Shown piece by piece: positions 36,876 to 50,879 of a stretch of DNA of 64,000 bases (within the stretch, counting starts at the first letter, position 1; every line of letters starts with the position of its first letter). The translations under genes were made by a program, and so were the position numbers. The notes under the pieces are model-generated. The model saw only the letters and a program-made list of their open reading frames with translations. It was not told the origin of the DNA and ran no database searches. Origin of the DNA: Paramecium sonneborni (lineage: Eukaryota; Ciliophora; Oligohymenophorea; Peniculida; Parameciidae); assembly GCA_905182985.1 (NCBI GenBank), contig CAJJDN010000003.1, positions 440,037 through 504,036 of the forward strand, given 5' to 3'.

Positions 36876-38016
36876 GAGAAATTAATTTATAATATGCTTA
36901 TTTTCTATTAAAATCAAATTCAAAAATAAAAGAAATGATGTCACACATACAAAAATTGAATAAAATAAGACTTAAAATTCAAAATTAATCTATAAAAGAA
37001 ATTGATTACTTCCTTAACTCAAATTGGATTAGTGGGTTTGGTGTAATTGAATGATAAATTACTGAATAACTATTGATATAATATTATGAGTAAATTAACT
37101 TAAGGGAATTCATTATAGTTAAAAATTCCTAATATAAAACTAACTTAAGAAGAGTAAAGAAAAATCCTTAAGAACATGAGGTATTTATAAATTTAACTTC
37201 GATAATGATCAATAATAATAAATTTTTTAAACATTTTCAGAATCTCTAATTAGTTTAAATAAGGAGAAGCAACTTTTCCTTATAATCAGTATATGGGAAC
37301 GAAGACTAGATGAAATAAAAAATAATAAAACAGTTTTCAATCTAGTTTAGTGCTTATTACATTTTACTTATGAAAAACTTCAGCAAAAGTGAATTATTAA
37401 AAATTGAGCGCAAATTGGAAAAACTCGCCTGAAATTATTCCTATTTCTTAAAATGCAAATAAATGATTAATTAAATAATAAAAATAGAGCATATTAAAAT
37501 TGATGTGATGGAAAATCGAATTTTGGTAGAATATTTATCAAAATTAATAATTTAAAATTTACTCTTCCCATCTTGTTTGTTTTCCAATTCACCATTTTTC
37601 TGTTTTTCTATTTCTCCAACAATTTTCCCATCCTCTTTCATATCTTTTACTATCACTCCATTCAAATATATATTATATTACTATTTTCACTGAATACAGT
37701 TCTACATTTTTTAATCATTTAAATAATGGTCCAAGTAATTCTTCTATTTGATAAAATGTGTATCTTCTCTTGCTATTTTTGAAATTAATTTATAAAAATC
37801 AATCATAATTAATAAACTATCATCAAAAATCAATTTTCATGCTCAAAAATTAATAATATTTAAATAGGTTCTTGTGGTCTTTTCATTTTATTTTCTTTAC
37901 TTTACTTCCTTTTATAAAAATTTAAAAATAATGCATCCATTACACTTACAAACTCTCAATCCTTTACACGATACTATTAAATAACAATATTTTTAATTAT
38001 TAATTTGTCTAACTTA
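36876..38016. other. Divergent intergenic region with a MORN relic
   Basis: 1.1 kb between the starts of the giant repeat gene (minus) and the OSCA-like gene (plus). Apart from a short degenerate MORN-like stretch (annotated separately) it appears to be spacer and promoter. Confidence 0.45.
37560..37760 (-). pseudogene. Short MORN-repeat relic
   Basis: On the minus strand a frame reads FEWSDSKRYERGWENCW and then RNRKTEKW before TGA. This resembles one to two MORN motifs (xYxWxDGKxYEGxW). No start, no longer repeat array and no other frame in support. It is probably a decayed fragment similar to the one at 3.6-4.2 kb. Confidence 0.35.
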
Positions 38017-40409
38017 ATGATTACAATCAATAATGACAATAATGATGAGAAGATATTAATATAGAAATCTAGTGCGACTCCTTAACAAACAGATAACACT
38101 AATTAAACAGAAAATAAATTTCATTAAGTACTTGAGATTGTCAATTCAAACAACTCTAATTACTTTAAATATCCCCCTGATTTAAATTTAGCTTAATTAC
38201 ATAAATAAGCTTATTTAATTTGCCCAAATAAAGAAATAATAAACAAATTCTAATTTGATGCCTGTCCATGCTGCAAGTATTTTATTTAAAATTTTCCTTT
38301 TTTAGCAAAGCAATAAATAAAAAATAATTCAACTGGCTCTGTTCTGATTTTTATGAATAATTAGCTGATGAATATGGTATTGCTGTTCCACTATACTTTA
38401 CAATTCTCAAAATTTAATTAATAATTTTAGTAATAGTCTTTTGTATGTATGGAATCATTTTTATGAAAACAGTTCATAAAATATGCGACCCATTAAAAGA
38501 ATATTAATGTGAGGAAGATTGTATTTGTGAATTTAGCAGCAATTATCATTTTACTGATTTAGTAAATATTTAATACCATTTTTCAAATATTGCTGACAAC
38601 GGAGAAAAAAATTATTTTGAATTTGCTGCATTTTTTGTGTTTTTCATCAACCTCCATATGCCCTTTCTTTATGATTTATTTATATCTTATATAGAAATCA
38701 AATATTGGAATAAAGAACCTTGTTTTCGACAAAAAGAAACTAAGCATTCTATTTATGTTAGGCATTTATAAAATAAAATGAAACCAGAGGAAATATTTGC
38801 TTTAATCAAAAGAAGTGTTGAAAAACATCCTAATTTAGATATTTCCTCATAATCTAAGTAATGATAAATTTTATGTAGTTTATTGATGGATCCATTGTTT
38901 AAAGAAATAATTTATATTTATAATGTTGAATAGTTACAGAAATTTGTATCGATTAGAGAGGCAGTTTTGATTGAAATAATTTAAAATTTATCTAATTATT
39001 CAAAATACTGTTTACAAAAAGATCTTGCTTAATAAAATAACTGCTCAAATAAATTAGAAAATAATCTAACATTGCTCGAAGATATTAACAATAAAATTTA
39101 AAAAGAGATTGGAAATATTGAATTTAATTCATTAACAAACGATCAATTACAAACAATAGAATCAATATAATTTAGTAAAAAGGCTATTATTAATTTTACG
39201 GATGAAAAGGTTTTTAAATTAATCCATTAGAATTTTAAAAGAACCTTTTTACAGGATTTAAAAATTAAATTGAATTTTATCATTCATCCTAAAATAACTG
39301 ATAAAATTGCAGTTAAAAAGTCATTTCGAATTAATGGACTCTTTTGGAATAATATAGGAACAAAAAGTTTGGACAGAGTAATTTAGAAGTGCAAATCAAT
39401 TATTGTGATGTTTTTTGCTTGTGCTATTTTAATGGTTGCCTATGAATTTATATATCTTTATGTAAATGATCCGGAATTTAAAACTAAAAAGCATTCTGGT
39501 TTATTGAGTTCAGAAGAAAAAGTAGCAACAAATATTTTCACGATACTTGTTCCAATTATAACAACTAGCGCTATACTTATTGTGATTATTAATTAAAAAA
39601 AAGCTAAAAAAAACACATTTGCTCATGAAGAGAGAGGATTTATGCATTTTTTAATTGTTGTCAATTATTTGTTAGTCACATTTATTCCATATTTATTTAC
39701 TTTTGAGCTTTGGAATGGTAAAGAAAAACCACCAGCTATTTATAATTTAGTATCCTTAACTTAAAATAAATTAATTACCAAACATTTGTTTCATACATTT
39801 CATATTAGATTTATATCATCTTTAATAAAATCAAGAAAAGGACTAAAAAATTATTTGTAATATTTTTAAGGATAATTAAATAAAATTATTACTCCCCCTT
39901 TTTTTCCATAGAGAAGTAGAAATTGCAACGCTCTTTATAGTTTAACTATTGGATTATGCTTAATCTATGTATGTCCTCTAATAACTTTAATTTGTTTTTT
40001 TTTTAACGTTTATATTTACATTTTTGACAGATATGCAATAACTCATTTTTATGCTATAGATTCAAGATTTACAATCATTTTAATGAGACATTAAATTAAA
40101 GTATATTCTATTGCATTCTATCCAATAAAAATATATTTATTTATGAAATTGTTTTGGGATTATGAATGGCTCATTTAAATTGGTTTACCTGTTTGTTTAA
40201 TTGTTAGCTTATTCAATATTATTTTTAGAAAATAGATAATCAAATTCATTTTATTTTAAATATTTAATTTGAAAAAGTTGGATTCAAATTAAAACGATTA
40301 AAAAACATATAGTGAAAGCTATATTAATTATCTTAAAAGTACTTATTTAATTATATTAAAAAAGATTTCAAAATAGATGAAACTAATCAGATTACTTGGC
40401 AAATTTTGA
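38017..40409 (+). CDS. OSCA/TMEM63 (CSC1)-like membrane channel
   Basis: 780 residues after removal of introns of 29 nt (after the CPCC motif) and 21 nt (retaining the second would give an immediate in-frame TGA). The protein has about ten hydrophobic segments: one near residue 120 (IQLIILVIVFCMYGIIFM), one near 200 (FEFAAFFVFFINLHMPFLY), then a soluble loop, and a cluster in the C-terminal half (SIIVMFFACAILMVAYEFIYL, IFTILVPIITTSAILIVII, and further helices). The soluble loop between the second helix and the pore region, ending RINGLFWNNIGTKSLDR, corresponds to the (P/D)xxIxWxNL element at the entry to the RSN1-type 7TM region. Family members are mechanically or osmotically gated cation channels of plasma or endomembranes. 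The N-terminal CDACPCC-like Cys cluster is also seen in other ciliate members. Family assignment is by layout and a few motifs, so moderately sure. Confidence 0.7.
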
Positions 40410-40923
40410 ATTTATATAAAAAAGTTTGAAATTTTATATATTTAATTAATATAAGGGTTTTTTACATCATAAAAATCTAAATATTTTAAATAATTTAACT
40501 TAATTGATTTCTAGTTCAATTTTACTTAACATGCTGGAAGTTCATTTTAAAATTATTTAGAGAAATCTCGATTATCATTTTTATATTGTTATTTCAGACT
40601 AAAATTGATGTATTGCATCCCAATGAATTGTTAAAGTAATAGTTTTACATAAACCAATACAGAAATAATTCAATTGATTAATTCATCATCATCAAAATTT
40701 ATATTAAACTATCTTGTATTAAAATTAAATGTAGTGCACTTTTTTAATAAAATTCATTGATGTTAATTTTTATTTGCTGATGTAAAGCTATATACTTATT
40801 TTCCATTATGGTTATAAGTTTTTTATTATTTTTTATGTAAAAATTATCAAACAAATTTAATATATTAAATAATAATTTGAAATTTTGTAATAAAAACTAA
40901 AAGAAGTGTTATGACTGTTATAT
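40410..40923. other. Convergent intergenic region
   Basis: 514 bp of AT-rich spacer between the OSCA-like and RCC1 gene stop codons. Nothing recognised. Confidence 0.5.
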
Positions 40924-42447
40924 TCATTAATTATAAAGATCAAATTTTATTTTTGTTTGATTTTTGAAATCTTATTTATATGTATGTGAATCTATATTTT
41001 GATTGAAATTCTCTTTATTTTAATAGTAATTAAGCTCTGATTCTAAAAATATTATTCTATCTTTTTGACTTTAAATTATTTTTTCCTAATCTTAAATTAG
41101 TTTTTATTTTTATTCTAATTAATCCTAAATAATTCCTAAATCAAAGCTTTTACATTCTTATTATAGTGTATATTATAAATCAGTTTAAGATTTAATTTTT
41201 TAATTTTTGAAAATGGTTTCCATTTATAATAATTTTTACTTAAGGTGATCATTTTCTTTAATGATTTGTTCATAATTAATTGGTCTTTCTTAAATTTTAC
41301 TAATGCTTACAACAAAATTAGCACCACAATCCAAAGTTTTAATTTATTTATTTTTCAATTATTTAATATGTTAAATATCTGTTCTGGGAATGTAGTCTTT
41401 TTGAGCCAATTCACCTGAAGAATTTTTACCCCAAGTATAGATTTATCCTTCTTCATCTAATATGCAACCAAAACCAATTCCAAGTTTAATTTTTTTAATA
41501 TAATTTGAAAATTCAATTTTAGTAGGTGTATGAAATTCTCCAAATATGCCAGACTTATTAATATAAATAGATTACTCCCCATAAATATAATTCATTTTTA
41601 TTGGTTATGGCTGCAGAAAAATTAGAAGCATAGATTTTATTAACATTTATCATTTTCAAAGGTTTTAATTGATTATGTGTATTAGTTAATTTTCCATTTC
41701 CTAATTCTCCATTCTTGTTAGATCCAAAGGAATAGACTAGACCATTGTTTAAAACTAATGTATGAGTTAAACCACATTTGACTTTATCATATTTTTCTAA
41801 AGTTAGAACTTATTAAGGCACAAACTAAAAAGTTTCTATATTTTCTTACACTTTCATAACAATTCAAACCTAATTAACCATAATCATTAGATCCACACAT
41901 AAATAATTAACAATTAAAATCAATTAAACCCATATGATTTTCACCACATGAAAATTGATTGATCTTCTTTATTTTAAGTAATTATGGTTAATTTGTATGA
42001 ATGTTGAATGCTTAGTTTTATCCCCATGTATAAAGTTCACCTGTATCTCTTTAACCGACAGTATAATTAGCAGCAGCTTTTATTCTTATAAATGGGCCTT
42101 TTAATGCAATTAACTGAGGAGTTGAGATGAACGAAAGTTGACTATATTCAAATTTAAATTCATTACGTATTTAAACCTAATTACCCTTATTCATTCAAGC
42201 CCATTGTATATAAATTCCCATTATTAATTAATAAGCATGAATGTTAAAAACCACAAGCTATTTTAACCACTATAATTTTGTAAGAACAACATTTTGGATT
42301 ATTTACATTCTATTTAATGTATTCGTCTCCTAACCCTAATTAACCATACTAACAGTCTTATTTTTAATTTATATATATTACTTCCCCAAACATAAAGTTC
42401 TATTAATACAAATTTATTTTACCTGTTTATTTTCGAAATTGAGACAT
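40924..42447 (-). CDS. RCC1-repeat protein with coiled-coil tail
   Basis: 467 residues after removing five introns (23, 25, 25, 25 and 22 nt in transcript order). The N-terminal 350 residues hold RCC1 beta-propeller repeats: LYVWGNCQYGQLGLGD, IACGFQHSCLLINNGNLY, TMGLNEQGQLGLN, FSCGENHMGLIDFN, FMCGSNDYGQLGLN, VKCGLTHTLVLNNGLVYSFG and IYTWGKNSSGEL. The C-terminal 110 residues are a Lys/Gln/Glu-rich coiled coil. Proteins of this layout include NEK-associated and ciliary RCC1 proteins (RPGR-like) as well as uncharacterised ones. The Ran-exchange role of true RCC1 is not indicated. Every intron boundary falls so that a repeat is restored. Confidence 0.9.
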
Positions 42448-42620
42448 ATTATTAAATTTAATTATTAAATTTTTTGAAGCATTGAAAAAAAAAATCAATA
42501 TCATTATGCAACAATCAGATTATCATTTTTATTAAGAAAAATATATTTAAATTTATTGCACTTTATTTGTTAATATATTATTAAAAGTGTAATTAAAATT
42601 TATGAAAAATAATTAGCTTG

Positions 42621-43024
42621 ATGTTGAGTTATCTATGTGTAAAATTTAATATTTTGCAGATCAAAAAGAATTCTTAAAGTTGAAGGGAAGTTTTAGGAAT
42701 ATCCCACCAAATAGTAAAAGGGAATAATTTTTAATATAGGTAGAATATTTTATCATTAACAGATTTAAATCTAAGAAATAGGAAAAAGCAGCAATAGATT
42801 CAATTTTAATGATACAAATAAATAGTGGATTCAAGCTAAAAAAAAAAAAACAAAAAACGATCCATACAATAACAATTAAAATTAAGTGTAAAGGCTCATC
42901 GTAACATGGGAAATTCCTATAGACCATAATTTTTTTTCATGCCATTTTACAAGATAGAACCTTGAGTTTTCGAATAAAATAACATTATTATTAAAATAGA
43001 AAGTTAGTGAAGAAATTAAAATGA
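42621..43024 (+). CDS. Doubtful ORF overlapping the next gene start
   Basis: ATG at 42621, a 23-nt GTG...CAG intron (42637..42659) and then 120 codons rich in Lys and Ile (for example EFLKLKGSFRNIPPNSKREQ) up to TGA at 43022, which overlaps the ATG at 43021. Overlapping genes are not usual in Paramecium. Either this frame is spurious, or the downstream gene starts later, or both belong to one gene broken by a frame shift. A short alternative frame starting MGNSYRPQ at 42907 could be the real first exon of the next gene. Confidence 0.25.
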
Positions 43025-43707
43025 ACTCCTATGAAATCGAAATGAAAAAAATTTATTTTGCATAGAAAAACATTGCAGATAATATATATAATTAGAATAT
43101 TGAACATTATTTAACTTTGGAGAGACCAAAAAAAATTCCAATTAAAATATGCTTTTTCTAAACTCTGTTTAAGTAGAATTAATCAATCGAATTTAGATTA
43201 GAAGGAAATTTTTCTGGTTCTCCACTCCCATAATTTACAGCAATTTTAACTTAAAAAATTCTTTTCAAAGGTATAAATTTAGGAGAAACTACCTTAATTT
43301 AAAATTTTAAGGTTGACCGGAAAAAAAATGATGAGAGAAATAATTTCATAATCTGTTTTTAAGAAAAAATCCCTAATGATAATCAAATTGCACCTTTATT
43401 TTTAGGATCACAGATTTAATGCTATCATCTAATTATGATTCAGATTACATTTTAAAAAACAAGTTGCTTAGATTGGAACCAAAGAGTTTTTTATATTAAG
43501 ATACCAATAGAAATAATAACTTAAGATCAAGAAGTTCCTATACAGTAAGAAAATTAAAATGATTACATAGAATAATTTAATATAAAAGATCAACAAAAAG
43601 AAAAATAAATTGTATTAGAAGGGGGGAAAATTAAAGGATTTTTTTACCCTCAATATACAGATTGCTACAGAAAATATCTAAAAGTTGAAATAGTCAAAAA
43701 CAATTGA
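43021..43707 (+). CDS. Unrecognised protein, possible arrestin-like beta fold
   Basis: Single-exon frame of 228 residues, starting MNSYEIEMKKIYFAQ. It contains IPIKICFFQTLF, SIEFRLEGNFSGSPLPQFTA, and QCYHLIMIQITFQKTSCLD, alternating hydrophobic strands with a central QIxCxHxIxIQITF pattern. That strand rhythm recalls the arrestin/VPS26 fold, but no signature motif confirms it. Good amino-acid diversity and length make chance unlikely. No signal peptide or membrane span. Confidence 0.7.
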
Positions 43708-43935
43708 TAAACAATCTTATATTAAATTTTAATTTTATTAATTTTTATTTTAACTATAATTAAATAAGATTTTCTAGTTAAAATAATCATTTGATACTTA
43801 ATTTAAATGGTAAAATATAAATATTAGGAATATTTTTAAGATGTATAATTATAAAAATGAAACACTTTAATTCATTATTATATTTAATAAAATTGAATAC
43901 AATAATTAAAGATAGAGAAAAGAAAATATATTATT

Positions 43936-44655
43936 TCATATAGGTGTTTGAATGCTTTCTTAACTTTTTATAGTCCAACCACTAATTTATCTAATAAGTT
44001 TGATTTCTTTTTCTAATAGTTAATTTTTAATTTTGTTGAAAATCTTAGTTTTATCGCATTAATAAGAAGTCTAATTTAATCTTTTAAAAGAAGGGCTATT
44101 TATTTCGGAATGAATGAACTAATTCGTTAAGATACAACCTTATGATTTTTAATTTTGAACATGATAACCTTTCAAATGAATTAGATCTTTATTTTTGACT
44201 ATGAATGATCTTCTGTCAGTTAAATTAGAAGGTGCATTTTTTCGTATTCTTAATGGTGAAATTTATTCTGAATGGATTTCAGGTTTTTTAATTGAAGGTT
44301 CAACAATTCTCTCTATAAAATTATATTGAGCAGGAGTAATTTCAGTTTTATTTCGTGTAATTTTATTAAGCTTAATAAGTTTAGCTGTTATAGAATGATT
44401 AGAATCTCTATGTTCTGGATTTTGAGAAGTGATAACAATAAGTGGTACTTAAGTATTCTCTTCTTTTTTGTCTTAACATATTGTTTTTAATTATCTACTT
44501 TCACTTTCATTTCTATCTTTGGATCTGAAAATAGCAAATATTTATCTAATATTAACACTTTAAGTTTAAATGGGTTTACGAGTAAGATGATCAATTTATT
44601 TTTACCTTTTGTTTAAGTACTCTCGAGCTTTTCTCAAATTTTCTTAATAATACAT
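43936..44655 (-). CDS. Unrecognised basic protein, 239 aa
   Basis: Uninterrupted 240-codon frame starting MYYQENLRKAREYLNKRQKQ. It is strongly basic, with RNKTEITPAQYNFIERIVEP in the middle and a C-terminal helix (KNQLLEKEIKLIRQISGW). No membrane span. The helical N-terminus and Ser/Asn-rich middle suggest a cytoskeletal or RNA-associated protein, but there is no recognised domain. Its ATG lies only 52 bp from the ATG of the divergent F-BAR gene. Confidence 0.72.
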
Positions 44656-44707
44656 TAAATTTATTTGATATATTTAATGAGTTTAATGGAACAAGTAATA
44701 AATAATA

Positions 44708-47228
<2,521 letters not shown>

Positions 47229-47457
47229 TATTTTTTAGATACCAAAATAATAAATCAACACATTTTTTTATCTTTGTAAAATATACATTTTTATTAATAT
47301 TTACTATTCTTCAAATTGAAAGAAAGTGATAATTGTATAATGTAAGAATTAAGTTCATCTATTTATTGAAATTGCAGAATCTAAGTGTAATTGCTCAACT
47401 TGTTTCAACATCTTATAAATATTGAGCAGTGTTATATTGATAATTAATTAAATTTCT

Positions 47458-49111
47458 ATGGACTCGATAACTTTAGGATTCAAATAAGGAGACTTAAAAT
47501 ATTTTGATGATTCAATTGACTTACAATCCTTAGTCCCTTATAAAATTCACACTGTAAAAATCTTTTTCACGAATCAATGGATCTTGGGCATCCAAAATTA
47601 TTATTATTCATTTAGTTCTCAATCAGTAATAAAATGCAAAGAACACAAGTAATTGTTAAAAAATATAAGAATAGGTCATCAAAACTCTTTGGAGTAAATG
47701 AACAAAAACTAGTTTTAGATAATAGCGAATATATTATTTAATTGACATGGTATTAGAATGAAATTGGAATAAATAGAGTAGAAATATAAACAAATAAGCA
47801 ATAAATTTAAGTTGGACAGAAGGATGGAGAAAAGAAAGATTTTAAAGTGGAATAAAATTATTAATTAGGGGCAATAGCAGGAGGCTTCAAATAATAATTA
47901 TAATTTTTAGAGTGGCAAATAATTCCATTGGTTGAGCAATAGGCCCAATATTAATCTTAATTATATCAATTATACTTGTCTTAAAATGAAGGTAATTAAA
48001 AAAACAGTAAGTTTGAATATGTTGGTAAGTAATATAGAGTATGTGATCCATAAATTATATAATAAGGACTCACGAATAAATTTGTTCAATTTCGAATAGT
48101 GGATAATACAGAGCAAGAAGTCATTAGAAGATTTTAAGATGTACTTTAATTAAGATCAATATTGCAGTTAAGATGGTATAATAAGCAGAATAATAAAAGT
48201 TTAGGCCTGGAGTATATATTCCACCATTAATGAATAAATCAACCTTTGAAGATTATTCAAATGAACATATAGAGAATATGAGAAAAGCTATTGAATACTT
48301 TTTGATGAAGCTATCCAAGATAACTTATTTTGCATAATCAATTGAATTCAATGTCTTTATAACTAAAACAAATAAAGACAGCAATTAAGAAATGGATTAT
48401 GTTCAAAATAAATTGAAAGAGATGACTCAACAGACAAACATAGAGTAGATTGATTTAAGGTATAAATAAAATTTTGAAGAATTTGAAACAAAAGAATCAG
48501 TGAATGAATAATAGAGATAAAAGTGTAACAATTTTTCACTTTTGATGTAGAAATTAGAATTGCTAAAAATAAATGATTTTTCAGATATCAAAAAGTTATT
48601 TGAATAGCATTCTAAAAATGTAAATTACCTTTCTAAATATATTCTTCCAGAATTGCATTTAATTCATCTTAATTTATAGTCTGAAGAAATAGTTTAGAGA
48701 AGGAAATCAAACTCAATTGATAGAGGCTTGTAAATGTAGATAGATACTATGAATGATGTATACGATTACTTTGTGACGGAATAGAGAGAAGCAAGTGCAA
48801 TGTCTTAATGCATGAATTATATAAAAGATGTTGAATTATAGAAAAATAAATTGGAATAGAAGATTATGAGTTAAAAACTTAAGTAAGAGGATTTAAATGT
48901 TGCTAAGAGTTAATTTTAGTCAATTTCATCGATTTGGAGTATACTAGTAAAATGTTATGCAAATTATTACATAGATAAGTATAAATAAGTTATATATCTT
49001 TTTAGTTATTTTAAAGAAAGATATTAATTGTATCTACTGATGATAAATAGATTAGCTTAAATATAAATAAACAATTTAAAATTAAGATAAAATTTTTGGC
49101 AGTCCATTTGA
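47458..49111 (+). CDS. Jacalin-like plus PX plus BAR-type sorting nexin
   Basis: 532 residues after removing introns of 26 and 29 nt. Residues 1 to about 150 look like a jacalin-type beta-prism lectin domain: FFTNQWILGIQNYY, LDNSEYIIQLTWYQNEIGIN and RVEIQTNK with a following GAIAGGFKQQLQFLEWQI. Residues 170-245 are a PX domain: KQYRVCDPQI, FVQFRIVDNTEQEVIRRFQD then LRWPGVYIPPL, with the VxRRFxD and PGxxIPPL motifs that bind phosphatidylinositol 3-phosphate. The rest is long helices (a BAR-like region) typical of SNX1/2/5-type nexins. The protein should act on endosomes. The jacalin part precedes PX in the same unbroken frame, so this is a fusion rather than two genes. Confidence 0.85.
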
Positions 49112-49133
49112 TTTAATATATTTATATATTTTA

Positions 49134-50821
49134 ATGAATATGAATATAAACAGATGTTAAGATTGCGGAAATATCCATCCAAGATAACCTTGTGCAGCTT
49201 AACCAGTGAAATTTATCTGGTATAATAGTTAGTATTCAATAGGCCTTATGAAGGTAAAGAAGTTTTAATATTTGGATCATGGAATCTCTTCTAAGTTGGA
49301 ACAAAATTAATTGGAAAAAAATGTACTTTAAATTTGGCAGTTGGATAATATGAATATAAGTTCTTAGTAGATAATCATTGGAGATATTTGTAGAATGAGG
49401 AGATTGTTCATGACAATCATGGATCACACAATAATATAGTAAAATTTATAATGATTACAGATTTAAGTGCTACCTAAGAGAGCATATTAGATCTTTGAAT
49501 CGAATGCCAAACCTTTGATAAGGCTGTTTGAAATGGCTGATGAAGTAATAGGATCATGGGATAATTGGAGTTAACCTATAAAATTGTAAAAGAGATACAA
49601 TCAATTTAAATTATGTGATGAATATTATACTTATATTGATTTGCAAGAAGGACGTTATGAATTCATATTTAAAAGAGGAAAGGAATACTTTCATGATAGT
49701 TGCTAACCAACTATATCAAATGCATTTGGAAAGAAAAATAACATCGTGGTTGTTTTAATAAACAAAACAGAAACATAAGAACTGGATTTCAATAATATTT
49801 ATTGGACAAAACATGACTTATTGTATCATACATTCGATCATATATATGGGCATTCAATGACAAGCATTGGAAATTAATTTTATATATTTGGTGGAGCTCC
49901 AAGTCGAAATGAAATTTATAAATTATCATTTGGAGATCATTAATTAAATTTAGAAGAAACAGAAGGAGAGATGCCTAGACCTAGAGCTTATCATAATGCA
50001 ATAGCATATGGAGATAAGATTTTATTTTTTGGAGGTGTTGATGAGCATTCTATATTGAATGATCATTTTGTTTATGTGACTTCAGCTAAAACTTGGTACT
50101 TGGCAAAGACAGATAAGAAATGGACTGAGAGAGAAAGAGCTAGTTTAACTTTTTATGCATAGGAAGAATTAGTAATATTATTTGGTGGATACTATTTATC
50201 ACCAGATCTTGAAGTTGAGTTGATTTACAATGATGTTTATTATATGAACATTTAAAATATGCAATGGGTGAAATTGAATATAAATAATTAACCATAGCCA
50301 AGATATGGTCATACAGCAATTTAAGTTAATGAAAAGATGTATATATTTTGTGGAAAGAATTAAGATGAATATTTTAATGATATTTGGATGTTAAACTTTG
50401 AAACAGTTTAATGGCAATAAATTTAAACTTTAGGAGTTGCTCCAGAACCTAGATATGGTCATACTACTAATTTGATTAAATCTAAAATTTGTATTTTTGG
50501 AGGTAGAAATAGCAAATCTAATCGATTAAATGATTTACATTTATTTGATTTCACTACTAATACATGGATTACTCCTACTTAGTATGGTTAAATGCCATCT
50601 CCAAGATATTTTCATGCTGCTGATATTTATAATGAAGAATAATTATGGATTTTGGGTGGTAATATTGGTCTAAAGTAATTATTAATTAATTTTTTAGACG
50701 TAATGAACATTTCTATATCATGAACTTTGGAAAGTAGGAAGAAACAACATAAGTATAATAATAAATACAACAATAACAATAATAATAATAATAATAATAA
50801 CAAAAACAACAACTTATTTGA
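49134..50821 (+). CDS. Double CBM48 plus Kelch-repeat protein
   Basis: 539 residues after removal of introns of 23, 22 and 23 nt. After a short Cys-rich start (CQDCGNIHPRQPC) come two AMPK-type glycogen-binding (CBM48) modules: VLIFGSWNLFQVGTKLIG then QYEYKFLVDNHWRYLQNEE, and ADEVIGSWDNWSQPIKL then GRYEFIFKRGKEYFHD. Six Kelch blades follow, such as YIFGGAPSRNEIYKL, AYHNAIAYGDKILFFGG, RYGHTAIQVNEKMYIFCG and RYGHTTNLIKSKICIFGG. The C-terminus is a short glutamine run. CBM48 binds alpha-glucans, so a role at amylopectin or glycogen granules is likely. No phosphatase domain (as in laforin) or kinase is attached. The gene starts 22 bp after the stop codon of the sorting nexin. Confidence 0.9.
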
Positions 50822-50879
50822 TAAATGCAACAAATCCAAGAGCTTTTTAAATAAAACACAAAAATATATTATAAATATA

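Noticed and set aside
42661..42927. 88-residue minus-strand hydrophobic ORF
   Set aside because: Shadow of AT-rich plus-strand sequence with no signal of coding on that strand.
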